From Paenibacillus zeirhizosphaerae (lineage in GTDB: Bacteria > Bacillota > Bacilli > Paenibacillales > Paenibacillaceae): a stretch of 64,000 bases of DNA. The position numbers and the translations under genes were made by a program. The DNA lies in assembly GCF_030705605.1 (NCBI RefSeq), contig NZ_JAPCKK010000034.1:206335-270334 (forward strand), given 5' to 3'. The notes under the pieces are model-generated. The model was given only the letters and a program-made list of their open reading frames with translations. It did no database searches and was not told where the DNA came from. Of the stretch, positions 36,136 to 45,002 are shown piece by piece. Every line of letters starts with the position of its first letter. Positions within the stretch are counted from its first letter, which is position 1.

Positions 36136-36208
36136 TTGGTCTTAAAACGTCCCGGGTTAACTTTTTAAGTCCCACAATCATTTTAACGAATTATTACATC
36201 ACATGCAA
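36136..36208 (-). promoter_or_regulatory. cggR-gap promoter with CggR operator
   Basis: Minus strand: -35 TTGCAT (36208-36203), 17-base spacer, -10 TAAAAT (36185-36180), then the operator just downstream with TGGGAC (36174-36169) and CGGGAC (36154-36149) exactly 20 bases apart. The Bacillus subtilis operator has two CGGGAC repeats with the same spacing and position downstream of the promoter. Confidence 0.8.
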
Positions 36209-36376
36209 GTATCCAAAAGCTATATTTCTCATTCCTCCTATTGATTATGCGCAAGGGTTATTAGCAGCTATTATTAGCGTAAATGTGCTCAGCCAGACCA
36301 TTGAAATAAAACTTGCATTTTCACGGGGCATCACATATAATCGTTTTTGTGTCCTATTTCAAAGATGTTTGAATAT

Positions 36377-36451
36377 GCGCCCGTGGTCCAACGGATATGA
36401 CGTAGGCCTCCGGAGCCTGAGATCGAGGTTCGATTCCTCGCGGGCGCGCCA
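36377..36451 (+). tRNA. tRNA-Arg (anticodon CCG)
   Basis: Acceptor GCGCCCG/CGGGCGC, anticodon arm AGGC-CTCCGGA-GCCT, T arm GAGGTTCGATTCCTC, encoded CCA. Plus strand; followed by a terminator. Confidence 0.95.
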
Positions 36452-36472
36452 TCTATATAATGTTTAACCAAC

Positions 36473-36498
36473 GAGAGCGCTGAAGGCTCTTTTTTTTC
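36473..36498 (+). terminator. Terminator of tRNA-Arg
   Basis: AGAGCgctgaagGCTCT followed by eight T. Confidence 0.85.
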
Positions 36499-36506
36499 AT
36501 CAATAG

Positions 36507-36546
36507 TTTGACTTTCTTTGACTTTTCGTTTGAAATTGTTTATGAT
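36507..36546 (+). promoter_or_regulatory. clpP promoter with CtsR operator
   Basis: Heptad repeat TTTGACT-ttc-TTTGACT (36507-36523), the reverse of the CtsR consensus GGTCAAA-n3-GGTCAAA. The second copy doubles as -35 TTGACT (36518-36523), with a 17-base spacer and -10 TATGAT (36541-36546). Repression by CtsR would block RNA polymerase directly. Confidence 0.75.
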
Positions 36547-36634
36547 GTGGTTAATACGGTAACAGTTTATTATGGAGACTTTACCTGTATCAGGTACTGC
36601 AATATCCTAGCACATATTCAAAGGAGGGTTTTAC

Positions 36635-37231
36635 GTGAGCTACATTCCTATGGTCGTTGAACAAACCAACCGCGGTGAGCGCGCCTATGACATTTACTCC
36701 AGACTGCTGAAAGACCGCATTATCTTCCTGGGGTCCGACGTGAATGACGTTGTCGCCAACTCCATTATCGCGCAAATGCTGTTTCTGTCTGCGGAAGATC
36801 CGGAGAAAGACATCAGCCTGTACATCAACAGCCCCGGCGGTTCCATCACAGCCGGCATGGCGATTTTCGATACGATGCAGTTTATCAAACCCGATGTATC
36901 TACCATCTGTGTAGGGATGGCCGCTTCCATGGGCGCATTCCTGCTGAATGCAGGCGCCAAAGGCAAACGCTATGCCCTGCCGAACAGTGAGATCATGATT
37001 CATCAGCCTCTGGGCGGTGCCCAAGGGCAGGCGACAGACATCGAAATCCGCGCACGCCGCATTCTGAAAATGCGCGATAAGCTGAACCGCATCCTGGCTG
37101 AACGCACCGGCCAGCCTCTCGATCGCATCGAGAAAGATACCGACCGCGACTATTTCATGACTGCCGACGAAGCCAAGGAATACGGTCTGGTCGATAAGGT
37201 GATTTCCAGCACTCCTGCACAAGGAGTCTAA
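36635..37231 (+). CDS. clpP: ATP-dependent Clp protease proteolytic subunit
   Basis: 198 residues, GTG start with AAAGGAGGG six bases upstream. Catalytic Ser in GMAASMGAFLL, His in IMIHQPLGG, Asp in TDRDYFM. The hydrophobic N-terminal loop region (MVVEQTNRGERAYDIYSRLL) is normal. Forms the tetradecameric chamber used with ClpC or ClpX. Only plus-strand protein gene in this part; it has its own CtsR-type promoter and a strong terminator. Confidence 0.98.
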   Translation: MSYIPMVVEQTNRGERAYDIYSRLLKDRIIFLGSDVNDVVANSIIAQMLFLSAEDPEKDISLYINSPGGSITAGMAIFDTMQFIKPDVSTICVGMAASMGAFLLNAGAKGKRYALPNSEIMIHQPLGGAQGQATDIEIRARRILKMRDKLNRILAERTGQPLDRIEKDTDRDYFMTADEAKEYGLVDKVISSTPAQGV

Positions 37232-37265
37232 GCAAGATAACGAAGTCTTTATATAAGCCATTAAA

Positions 37266-37310
37266 AAAATCCGTCCCGTTCCTGAGCAGGAACATGGGAC
37301 GGATTTTCTT
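37266..37310. terminator. Bidirectional terminator between clpP and the DUF3298 gene
   Basis: AAAATCCGTCCC...GGGACGGATTTT stem with inner TTCCTG/CAGGAA; T-run on both strands (TTTTCTTTTTC and ATTTTTTTAA), serving two convergent genes. Confidence 0.9.
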
Positions 37311-37325
37311 TTTCTCAGGGATTAT

Positions 37326-38408
37326 TTAATTCCCGAATGGCTTGGCCCCTGCAGGGAGAAGCTCCGAATAAACAAACGGGAACTCCGGAATGCCTGCCGC
37401 ATAAGCGGTATACTCATACTGCTGGAAGAAAATGACGATACCGTTTCCGGTAACATAGAAATCCGGCTGATTCGAAAGCCCCTTAAAGTCTCCCAAATAT
37501 CCGTTGGATGCCGGCACTTTTTTGAGCAGCTTATTGTTCAGCGTTTTTTTATAATCCGGGTTAGCCTTCAGCACATCGCCAAGTCCGAGCTGCTTGCCGT
37601 CTGCCAGCGAGAACGTATATCCTATGCGGGCCGTAGAGCCGTGAGCGCCGCCATAGTAGAAATAGTCATCTATAATGAGGCTGATATAGCCTCCGCGGTT
37701 GTACGTCACGGCATAATTGCTTTCAAAATCATATGGGCGGTCCGCAGTGGCATCTCCGATTTCTTTGATTTGCTTCTTGATGTCTGCCAGTACCTTCTCC
37801 TCATGTTGCTTCAGCACGGCATTAATTTTAGTGATGCCAGCCTGACTGCCAGTGAGCTGAGGATACTTCAGATCAAAATTCATCGTATCCGTCTTTTCCT
37901 GTGACAGGCTTACCGCTTTGATTGAGATGGAGTTGAGCTGGCCTTTGGTCATGCTGACCGTTTTGGCGGATGCATTCCAAGCCGCGTCAATGCCGAGATA
38001 GGCCTTCAGGTGTCCGATGGGAATATAGAGCTTGCCTTTGATCATCTGGGCTTGCATATCGCTCGTATGCACTCCGTTAACGTTGACGTAAGGTTCGTCA
38101 TACCCGGTTGTAATCATCAGCTTATTATAGTTAGCGCCGATCGTATAAGCTTTCTCGGACGCATCATAGGCAACCGGCAGCTTCAAATCATCCCTTAAAG
38201 CCGCTACCGGAATCAAGGTCTGTCCTTTGATCATTAACCCTTTCGTTTGGAGAGTCTTGCCGTTCCATTTCAGGGTAACCTGGGTTTGCTGAGCGGTTTG
38301 TGTTTTGCTGCTAGCGGCCTGCAAATCGGAAAAAGATACAGTAGCGCCACCGATGATTACAGCAGTAGCCAGCATCAGGGAACCCAGTCGTTTTGTCTGT
38401 TTGTTCAT
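37326..38408 (-). CDS. Secreted protein with copper-amine-oxidase N-like domain and DUF4163/DUF3298 (RsiV-like) domains
   Basis: 360 residues, ATG with AGAGGAGGA upstream. Signal peptide MNKQTKRLGSLMLATAVIIGGATVSFSDLQAA. Residues about 45-155 are two stalk-like repeats (LKWNGKTLQTKGLMIKGQTLIPVAALRDDL, MIKGKLYIPIGHLKAYLGIDAAWN). The rest fits DUF4163 and DUF3298 (YDFESNYAVTYNRGGYISLIIDDYFYYGGAHGST...YTFSLADGKQLGLGDVL), the fold of RsiV and PdaC. Probably an extracellular wall-associated protein; no catalytic residues recognised. Confidence 0.82.
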   Translation of the reverse strand: MNKQTKRLGSLMLATAVIIGGATVSFSDLQAASSKTQTAQQTQVTLKWNGKTLQTKGLMIKGQTLIPVAALRDDLKLPVAYDASEKAYTIGANYNKLMITTGYDEPYVNVNGVHTSDMQAQMIKGKLYIPIGHLKAYLGIDAAWNASAKTVSMTKGQLNSISIKAVSLSQEKTDTMNFDLKYPQLTGSQAGITKINAVLKQHEEKVLADIKKQIKEIGDATADRPYDFESNYAVTYNRGGYISLIIDDYFYYGGAHGSTARIGYTFSLADGKQLGLGDVLKANPDYKKTLNNKLLKKVPASNGYLGDFKGLSNQPDFYVTGNGIVIFFQQYEYTAYAAGIPEFPFVYSELLPAGAKPFGN

Positions 38409-38567
38409 TGTTCAATATCCTCCTCTGATCCTTAAGCGCGAATAACAAGATGATAAGATGATAAAAGATCATCTGAGGCATATCATAAAACATCCTGAGG
38501 CGGAAAATGTTACAAGCTTGGTTACAATCCTGACAAATTTTCCGACTTAGCGGTTTTGTCTCTGGAA

Positions 38568-39326
38568 TCAGTTCATTTCATACTGCGCGCTCAACCGGGT
38601 ATCCACTGTAATCTGCCCGGGTTCTACCGCAGTGTTGGCCCCTGTGGAATCTGCGGCTTTAGACACAGCAACCTCTTGATAAAATACGGGCGGCTGGGCA
38701 TTTTCCAATGATACATTTAGCAGGCTGCCCAATTGGCGATTCGCCGCCTTTGCCACCGCATTCGCTTTCATCTGTGCATTGGCCAGCGCTTTGGCGATCA
38801 CTTCTTCTTCATACTTCTCCGGATTCTCTACCGTGAACCGGACATTGTCAATGCTGTTGGCTCCCGCTCCAGCCGCTGCGTCAAGCAACTGCCCAATCTT
38901 GGACAAATCACGATAAGCTACACTGAGCGTATGATAAGCCGTATACCCTTTGAGCTGCTGCCCGCCTTCTTCACTGTAGCTGTAGTTCGGCTGAACGGAG
39001 AACTGGACCGTCTGAATATCCTTTTCGTTAATGCCCCATGTTGCTTTGAGGAGCTTGTTCACCTTGTCCATGGCCTGCGCGTTCTCTTTCTGGGCGGCGA
39101 CCGCCGTTTTACCCTGTGTCTGTACTCCAATAGACAGGTAGGCAATATCCGGGCTTACAGATATTTCGCCCACACCATTCACGCTGATGACATTTCGGAC
39201 CACATTCACGGCTTCAGCCGCATACGCTCTGCCACTGTCGGCCCCCAACCCCAACCCTCCAAATCCACCAACAAACACGGTTCCTGCCAACATAACTGCG
39301 CTAGCTGTCTTTGCCCACACTTTCAT
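38568..39326 (-). CDS. Secreted SIMPL-domain (DUF541) protein
   Basis: 252 residues from ATG 39326, chosen for GAGGGAGCGG six bases upstream. Signal peptide KVWAKTASAVMLAGTVFVGGFGGLGLGADSGRAYA. DUF541 core: ISVNGVGEISVSPDIAYLSIGVQTQGKTAVAAQKENAQAMDKV and ALANAQMKANAVAKAANRQLGSLLNVS. The family is widespread, periplasmic or extracellular in location, and of unclear role (oxidative stress or interaction scaffold). Confidence 0.87.
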   Translation of the reverse strand: MKVWAKTASAVMLAGTVFVGGFGGLGLGADSGRAYAAEAVNVVRNVISVNGVGEISVSPDIAYLSIGVQTQGKTAVAAQKENAQAMDKVNKLLKATWGINEKDIQTVQFSVQPNYSYSEEGGQQLKGYTAYHTLSVAYRDLSKIGQLLDAAAGAGANSIDNVRFTVENPEKYEEEVIAKALANAQMKANAVAKAANRQLGSLLNVSLENAQPPVFYQEVAVSKAADSTGANTAVEPGQITVDTRLSAQYEMN

Positions 39327-39410
39327 TTGTATCCGCTCCCTCATGGTAGTTTTTTCATGAAATCGATTGTACCCTCTAGACGGAGCCGGAACCAAAAAGT
39401 TGCAGGCAAC

Positions 39411-39437
39411 AAAAAAGTCCCTGTTCCCAGGGACCTT
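39411..39437 (-). terminator. Terminator of the HPr-like gene
   Basis: AAGGTCCCTG/CAGGGACTT stem followed by TTTTTGTTG on the minus strand. Confidence 0.85.
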
Positions 39438-39459
39438 CTAGCTTTAAATCAACCGTTCT

Positions 39460-39729
39460 TTACTGGTTTTCCAGCTCTTCCTTGCTTACCAGACTAACTA
39501 AAGCGTTTACAGCCTGTTCTGCGTCCGCACCCTCTGCACTGACATAGATCTCGGTGCCGGAGCTGATGGCCAGGCTCATAATGCCCATAATGCTCTTGGC
39601 ATTTACTTTCTTATCGTCCTTCTCTACAAACACTTCTGATGAATATTTATTGGCTTCCTGCACGAACAATGCAGCAGGTCTTGCATGCAGGCCTGTCTTC
39701 AAGCGTACAACTACCGGATGTTTGGTCAT
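39460..39729 (-). CDS. HPr family phosphocarrier protein in the crh position
   Basis: 89 residues from ATG 39729. H15 in TGLHARPAALFV (PTS phosphorylation site) and S46 in NAKSIMGIMSL (HPrK site) are both present. In Bacillus this slot after whiA is crh, whose product has Gln instead of His15. Here His15 is kept, so it could still take part in PTS transfer as well as carbon catabolite repression with CcpA. HprK is encoded in the same window (59301). Confidence 0.92.
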   Translation of the reverse strand: MTKHPVVVRLKTGLHARPAALFVQEANKYSSEVFVEKDDKKVNAKSIMGIMSLAISSGTEIYVSAEGADAEQAVNALVSLVSKEELENQ

Positions 39730-39836
39730 GAAAAACGGCTCCCCCTTTATGAGTAAATTGACAAATGAATTTAAAACCACATTTATTCCATTTTATTTAT
39801 CACATTATACCATCAACCCGAATCATAAACTAGGAA

Positions 39837-39869
39837 AAAAACAGGCTCCCCTCCTGGATGCGTGCCTGT
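39837..39869 (-). terminator. Terminator-like hairpin after whiA
   Basis: ACAGGC...GCCTGT stem with TTTTTTTCC on the minus strand; the HPr-like gene starts 108 bases further on, so it may have its own promoter. Confidence 0.7.
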
Positions 39870-39884
39870 CATACATCATGCGGG

Positions 39885-40829
39885 CTATAGAATCATTCCC
39901 CGCTCTGCCCGGACCTTGTCAGCCAGCTCATCAATCTTCCGCAGCCGATGGTTTACCCCGGATTTGCTGACCGTGCCTTTCAGCAGCTCACCGACCTCTT
40001 TCAGATTCATGTCGGGATGGGCTAGGCGGATTTCAGCCACTTCACGAAGTTTGTCCGGCAGAGTGTCCAGCCCGACCTCCTTCTGCAGCAGCTTGATATT
40101 TTCGATCTGACGGACCGCCGCTCCGATTGTCTTGTTGAGATTCGCGGTTTCACAGTTGACAATCCGATTGACCGAATTCCGCATATCACGCATGATGCGC
40201 ACATCCTCAAACTTGAACAAAGCCTGGTGGGCGCCGATAATGCTTAGGAGCTCAATGATTTTCTCGCCTTCCTTAATGTAAAGGATGAAGCCCTTCTTCC
40301 GTTCAATACAACGGGCATTCAAATGAAACTCGTTCGCGAGATCCACCAGAGCCTGGCAGTGTTCTTCATACATCGAAGCGATTTCCAAATGATAGGATGA
40401 CCCCTCCGGATTATTGACCGAACCTCCAGCCATGAACGCTCCCCGGAGATAAGCTCGCTTACAACAGTTTTTCCGAATTATTGCCGGATTAATCCCGTCC
40501 GTAAACAGAAACCCCTCCGTCACGATGTGAAGCTCCTTCAAAATTTCTTGAACCCGTTCCGGAATGCGGACAATGTATACATTGTTTTTCTTAAGCCGCA
40601 TTTTCTTGCGGACCAGCAGTTCGGTGTGCACTTGAAAATGCTTTTTGACGAAGGAGTAAATGCGCCTTGCGATCGCGGCGTTTTCAGTGGAAATGTCTAG
40701 AACCACTTTTTTATTCGATACCTGCACGGAGCCAAGCATCCGGATCAACGCCGACAGCTCGGCCTTCTCGCAGCAGGGCTGGCCTTCGATCATGGTCAGC
40801 TCCTTCTTGGTTTGAGCCGCAAAAGACAA
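39885..40829 (-). CDS. whiA: DNA-binding protein WhiA
   Basis: 314 residues from TTG 40829: the perfect SD AAGGAGGTGA lies five bases before it, and the protein then starts MSFAAQTKKELT as in the family. The GTG at 40838 falls on the SD. LAGLIDADG-like N-terminal part (RAYLRGAFMAGGSVNNPEGSSYHLEI) and C-terminal helix-turn-helix (LREVAEIRLAHPDMNLKEVGELLKGTVSKSGVNHRLRKI). Affects cell division and chromosome segregation in Bacillus. Follows yvcK with a 5-base gap. Confidence 0.95.
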   Translation of the reverse strand: MSFAAQTKKELTMIEGQPCCEKAELSALIRMLGSVQVSNKKVVLDISTENAAIARRIYSFVKKHFQVHTELLVRKKMRLKKNNVYIVRIPERVQEILKELHIVTEGFLFTDGINPAIIRKNCCKRAYLRGAFMAGGSVNNPEGSSYHLEIASMYEEHCQALVDLANEFHLNARCIERKKGFILYIKEGEKIIELLSIIGAHQALFKFEDVRIMRDMRNSVNRIVNCETANLNKTIGAAVRQIENIKLLQKEVGLDTLPDKLREVAEIRLAHPDMNLKEVGELLKGTVSKSGVNHRLRKIDELADKVRAERGMIL

Positions 40830-40834
40830 GGGAC

Positions 40835-41821
40835 TCACCTCCTTCTTAATACCCAGTTTTGCACGAGCTGATAAATGTGCTGACTTAGCTTATCGGCATC
40901 ATGCCTTAAATACGTTTTGAACAGGACCAGTGTATCAGCTACCACTTTATAGCCCTGTCCGGTCACCGAATCCAGATCTAACTGGACGGGTCTCGCGCCT
41001 TGCTCCGCATATTTATCCAGTACCTGGGCCGGAATATCACCGTCATTGACGATCACATAATCAAATAACTGATGGCCCACGTGCTCGTAAACAGCCTGCA
41101 GATGGTCCCCTACACTATAATTGTCCGTTTCCCCGGGTTGTGTCATCACATTGCACACGAAAATTTTGACCGCCTGCGAAGCTACGACCGCTTCGGCCAG
41201 CTTAGGTACAAGCAGGTTAGGCAGAATGCTCGTATAAAGACTTCCCGGTCCAATCAAAATGGCGTCTGCATGCTGAATGGCTTCGACCGCCTCAGGCAAC
41301 GGCTCCACGTGAGTCGGTTCAAGGAAAACCCGTTTGATGCGGCCACCCGCTTCCGGTATCTTGGACTCGCCTGTGACCACACTTCCGTCTTCCATTTCCG
41401 CATGCAGCACCACCGCTTCCCCCGCAGCAGGCAGAACCCGTCCGCGCACAGCAAATACCCGGCTCAGCTCACGCACACCTGTAACAAAATCACCTGAAAT
41501 ATCGGTCATGGCCGCCAAGATCAGATTACCCAGACTGTGCCCGGCCAGCCCTGCGCCTGAGCTGAAGCGATATTTAAGCAGATCCGCCATCAGCGGCTCG
41601 ACATCGGCAAGCGCCGTCAACACGTTGCGAATATCTCCCGGCGGCGGCATTTGCAGCTCACTGCGCAGAATACCGGAGCTTCCCCCGTCGTCAGCAACGG
41701 TCACGATCGCCGTAATATCCAGCGGCTTTTGCTTTAATCCCCGCAGCATGACGGACAATCCCGTCCCACCGCCCATCACGACAATGCGTGGACGCTCTAG
41801 CTTTGGTCCCGCTAATTTCAT
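40835..41821 (-). CDS. yvcK: YvcK/GlmR family protein (UDP-sugar-binding regulator of wall precursor synthesis)
   Basis: 328 residues, ATG with AGGTGAA upstream. CofD-like fold: VVMGGGTGLSVMLRGLK, VTVADDGGSSGILR, MPPPGDIRNVLTAL, and LIGPGSLYTSILPNLLV. In Bacillus GlmR binds UDP-GlcNAc and stimulates GlmS. Middle gene of rapZ-yvcK-whiA. Confidence 0.95.
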   Translation of the reverse strand: MKLAGPKLERPRIVVMGGGTGLSVMLRGLKQKPLDITAIVTVADDGGSSGILRSELQMPPPGDIRNVLTALADVEPLMADLLKYRFSSGAGLAGHSLGNLILAAMTDISGDFVTGVRELSRVFAVRGRVLPAAGEAVVLHAEMEDGSVVTGESKIPEAGGRIKRVFLEPTHVEPLPEAVEAIQHADAILIGPGSLYTSILPNLLVPKLAEAVVASQAVKIFVCNVMTQPGETDNYSVGDHLQAVYEHVGHQLFDYVIVNDGDIPAQVLDKYAEQGARPVQLDLDSVTGQGYKVVADTLVLFKTYLRHDADKLSQHIYQLVQNWVLRRR

Positions 41822-41836
41822 AATTTCACCTCTATG

Positions 41837-42739
41837 TCAATGCCGATCCCGATCCGCGTCCCGGTGGCTTACAGTAACGGCCTCCGTTTCACTCGTTCCA
41901 AGCATTTTACCAAGATATTCGGAGATGGCCACCGACCGGTGCTTGCCTCCCGTGCATCCTATACCGATAATGACCTGACTCTTGCCTTCCTTGCGGTACT
42001 GCGGTATCAGAAAATGCAGCATATCCAGCAGCTTGGTCAGAAAGGTCTGGGTTTCCGGCCACTTCATTACATATTCATATACGTCACTATCTTGCCCGGT
42101 ATTCGGCCGTAGCGCCTCAACATAATGCGGATTCGGCAGAAAACGCACATCAAATACCAGGTCTGCATCAATAGGAATACCGTATTTAAAGCCGAAGGAC
42201 ATGATATTAATGGAGAGCAGACTGCTTTCCAAATGAGAAAACCTGGATATAATGCGCTCTTTCAATACGGAAGGCTTCATCGTGCTGGTGTTAATGACCT
42301 GTGTAGCCGAGTTCTTGAGATCTTCCAGCAGCTTGCGCTCCAGCCGGATTCCATCGAGCGGCATGCCGTCCGGTGCAAGCGGATGACGACGGCGGCTCTC
42401 TTTATAACGCTGAACCAGCACGCTATCGTTGGCATCCAAGAAAAGAATCTCACAACGAATCGTGAAATGATCTTTAATGAAATTCAAGGATTCCGAAAGG
42501 GCTGTAAAAAACTCCCGGCCGCGCAAATCGATCACCAGCGCCACTTTGCCGATTTTGCCATTGGATTGCTCAATCAGTTCCGCAAATTTGGGAATCAGGA
42601 CAGGCGGCAGATTATCAACGCAAAAGAAACCAAGATCTTCCAGGCTCTGTACGGCAATCGTCTTGCCCGCTCCGGACATCCCTGTAATAATAATCAACGT
42701 TGCACCTGCCGAAGGTGCCGTATTATTATGTTCCGACAT
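41837..42739 (-). CDS. rapZ: RNase adapter RapZ / YvcJ nucleotide-binding protein
   Basis: 300 residues. Walker A GMSGAGKT near the N-terminus, FFCVDNLPPVLIP, FLDANDSVLVQRYKESRRRHPL, and C-terminal GCTGGKHRSVAISEYL. P-loop NTPase that binds GTP/ATP; the E. coli homologue guides RNase E on glmZ, and the Bacillus role is less clear. First of the three coupled genes; its stop is 15 bases before yvcK. Confidence 0.95.
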   Translation of the reverse strand: MSEHNNTAPSAGATLIIITGMSGAGKTIAVQSLEDLGFFCVDNLPPVLIPKFAELIEQSNGKIGKVALVIDLRGREFFTALSESLNFIKDHFTIRCEILFLDANDSVLVQRYKESRRRHPLAPDGMPLDGIRLERKLLEDLKNSATQVINTSTMKPSVLKERIISRFSHLESSLLSINIMSFGFKYGIPIDADLVFDVRFLPNPHYVEALRPNTGQDSDVYEYVMKWPETQTFLTKLLDMLHFLIPQYRKEGKSQVIIGIGCTGGKHRSVAISEYLGKMLGTSETEAVTVSHRDADRDRH

Positions 42740-42784
42740 GTTCCTTTTTTCCCCTTCCCGTAATCCAAAATTATAATTCGGACA

Positions 42785-43735
42785 CTAAGACCGCAGGATC
42801 AGCCCGGCTGCCCCGACGATCCCCGCGTCGTTGCCCAGCGTAGCAGGCACAATGGACATGCCGCGCTGCAGCGGCTCCGGTGTCAGCTTGGCGAACACCT
42901 GCCGCAGCTCGTCGAACAGAATATCTCCTGCCTTGGATACGCCTCCGCCTACAATGTACATTTCCGGATTTAAGAGAGCGGCCGTCGTTGCCAGGGCTTT
43001 GCCCAGATAAAAGGCAGCCCGCCCGATAATGCGCAATGACACCTCATCACCCGACTTTGCTGCGTCAAACACGTCCTTGGCCGCAATTTTATCCACTGCT
43101 GCAAGAGATGTACGGTCGCCCCGCTCCACCGCATCGTTAGCCATACGGATGATCCCCGTGGCTGAGGAGACTGTCTCCAGACAGCCCATTTTGCCGCAGC
43201 CGCATTGAATCGCTTCCAGATCCGGCACAACGGAGATATGCCCGACCTCGCCCGCCATGCCAGAAAAACCCTGATAAATTTTACCATTCATAATAATACC
43301 CCCGCCTACACCCGTCCCCAGCGTGAAGCATACACAATGCTCCACGCCTTTGCCGGCGCCAGCCCAGGCTTCACCCAGAGCAGCTACGTTGGCATCGTTA
43401 TCAATTTTGACCGGCTTGCCAAGCCGTTCTTCCAATATGGCTTGAATCGGCACGTCCCGAAAGCCTATATTCGGCGCAAGCACGACAACTCCGTCACGCA
43501 CGTTCAGAAAACCCGCAATACCGGCGCCTACCCCCTGGAGTTGTTCCCAGCTGTATGAAGATTGCTCAACAATAAGTCTCACGTACTTCTCGATATTACC
43601 CAAGACGGTGTCCACACCCTGATCAGTTTGTGTGGGCCCTTCATAGGTATGCAAAAGCTGCCCTTCCGCGTTGCAAATACCGACTTTAATCGTGGTACCG
43701 CCAAGATCCACGCCAACATAGATGCTTTCAGACAT
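42785..43735 (-). CDS. glcK: ROK-family glucokinase
   Basis: 316 residues from ATG 43735 (AAGGTGGC seven bases upstream). ATP motif VDLGGTTIKVG, sugar site IDNDANVAALGEAWAGAGKG, and the ROK zinc motif CGCGKMGCLETVSSATG. Phosphorylates glucose to glucose 6-phosphate. It takes the slot of yvcI in the Bacillus order between trxB and rapZ. Confidence 0.93.
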   Translation of the reverse strand: MSESIYVGVDLGGTTIKVGICNAEGQLLHTYEGPTQTDQGVDTVLGNIEKYVRLIVEQSSYSWEQLQGVGAGIAGFLNVRDGVVVLAPNIGFRDVPIQAILEERLGKPVKIDNDANVAALGEAWAGAGKGVEHCVCFTLGTGVGGGIIMNGKIYQGFSGMAGEVGHISVVPDLEAIQCGCGKMGCLETVSSATGIIRMANDAVERGDRTSLAAVDKIAAKDVFDAAKSGDEVSLRIIGRAAFYLGKALATTAALLNPEMYIVGGGVSKAGDILFDELRQVFAKLTPEPLQRGMSIVPATLGNDAGIVGAAGLILRS

Positions 43736-43942
43736 GTTACAAGCCACCTTTTTCTATACATATAATAGTTCCCGGTCTATCTTACGGTACCGGCAAACGA
43801 TGGTTCCATATCGTAAGTCTCGTATCCAACTATAAGCGAACGTCCCCATCCGGTCAAGGCACGGAACCCGCTCAGGGCTTGCGACGGCACGTGATTTTCA
43901 GTGAAATTTTGTGAATCCTTTTTCGTTCCCGATCCTGAAAAA

Positions 43943-43975
43943 AAGCACCCGCGCAACAAAGCTGCGCGGATGCTC
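43943..43975 (-). terminator. Terminator of trxB
   Basis: AGCAtCCGCGCA/TGCGCGGgTGCT stem with TTTTTTTC on the minus strand. The remaining bases between it and glcK (43736-43942) contain no gene. Confidence 0.9.
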
Positions 43976-44015
43976 TTGGTGACGGCATCCGCTGCACACG
44001 GAATATGCCCTCAGG

Positions 44016-44969
44016 TTACTTATCGAGCGTTTCACTCCAGTCGTGCACAACGCTGCCTTCGAGGAATTTCTCCGCATCCATCGCTGCCATACAGCCTGTG
44101 CCAGCCGCACTAATGGCCTGACGGTAGCGGTTGTCCTGCACGTCGCCGCAGGCAAAAACGCCCGGGATATTCGTCTCGGTTGTTCCTGGCTTCACTTCAA
44201 TATAGCCGTGATCATCGGTCGTAATTTGTCCGCCCAAGAAGCCTGTATTCGGCGTATGGCCGATCGCCACGAAGACGCCGTCCGCTTCAATCAGCTCCTC
44301 CTGGCCCGTTTGGTTATTAAGCACCTTCAATCCTTTTACCCCATTGTCGCCCGCAACGACTTCAACGGGTGTACGGTTAAGCGCCCAGTGGATTTTTTCG
44401 TTTTCCCTGGCACGGTCCTGCATGATTTTGGAAGCGCGCAGTTCCTCGCGACGGTGAACCAGTGTTACCGAGGAAGCAAAACGTGTCAGGAAGCTCGCTT
44501 CCTCCATGGCGGAATCGCCGCCGCCGATCACCACGATCTTCTTGTTGCGGAAGAAAAAGCCGTCGCAGGTCGCACAGGTGCTGACCCCACGCCCCACATT
44601 TTCCTGCTCGCCGGGGACTCCCAAATACTTGGCGGATGCACCCGTCGCGATAATGATAGACTCCGCTTCCAGCACACCCTGTCCTTCTACCGTTACTTGG
44701 AAGGGACGTTTGCTGAAATCCACTTCCTCCACCCAGCCGGATTTGAACTCCGCGCCGAAGCGTTCAGCCTGCTTGCGCATGTTGTCCATTAACTCCGGTC
44801 CCATAATGCCTTCAGGAAATCCGGGGAAGTTTTCGATGTCAGTCGTGGTCGTAAGCTGTCCTCCAGGCTGCATGCCTTCAATGACAAGGGGATTCATGTT
44901 GGCGCGTGCCAGATAGATGGCAGCTGTATATCCTGCTGGACCTGTTCCGATGATAATGGATTTATACAT
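44016..44969 (-). CDS. trxB: Thioredoxin reductase
   Basis: 317 residues, ATG with GGAGGAGG upstream. FAD motif GTGPAGYTAAIYLARAN, redox site CATCDG, NADPH motif VVIGGGDSAMEEA, and C-terminal GVFACGDVQDNRYRQAISAAGTGCMAA. Keeps thioredoxin reduced with NADPH. Downstream of the TPR gene by 33 bases. Confidence 0.97.
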   Translation of the reverse strand: MYKSIIIGTGPAGYTAAIYLARANMNPLVIEGMQPGGQLTTTTDIENFPGFPEGIMGPELMDNMRKQAERFGAEFKSGWVEEVDFSKRPFQVTVEGQGVLEAESIIIATGASAKYLGVPGEQENVGRGVSTCATCDGFFFRNKKIVVIGGGDSAMEEASFLTRFASSVTLVHRREELRASKIMQDRARENEKIHWALNRTPVEVVAGDNGVKGLKVLNNQTGQEELIEADGVFVAIGHTPNTGFLGGQITTDDHGYIEVKPGTTETNIPGVFACGDVQDNRYRQAISAAGTGCMAAMDAEKFLEGSVVHDWSETLDK

Positions 44970-45002
44970 AGGGAGTACCTCCTCCAGAGATTTTTTGTAT
45001 AT

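Noticed and set aside
36507..36523. Heptad repeat as a random direct repeat
   Set aside because: Its sequence, 3-base spacing and overlap with the clpP -35 fit CtsR control, so it is listed as regulatory.
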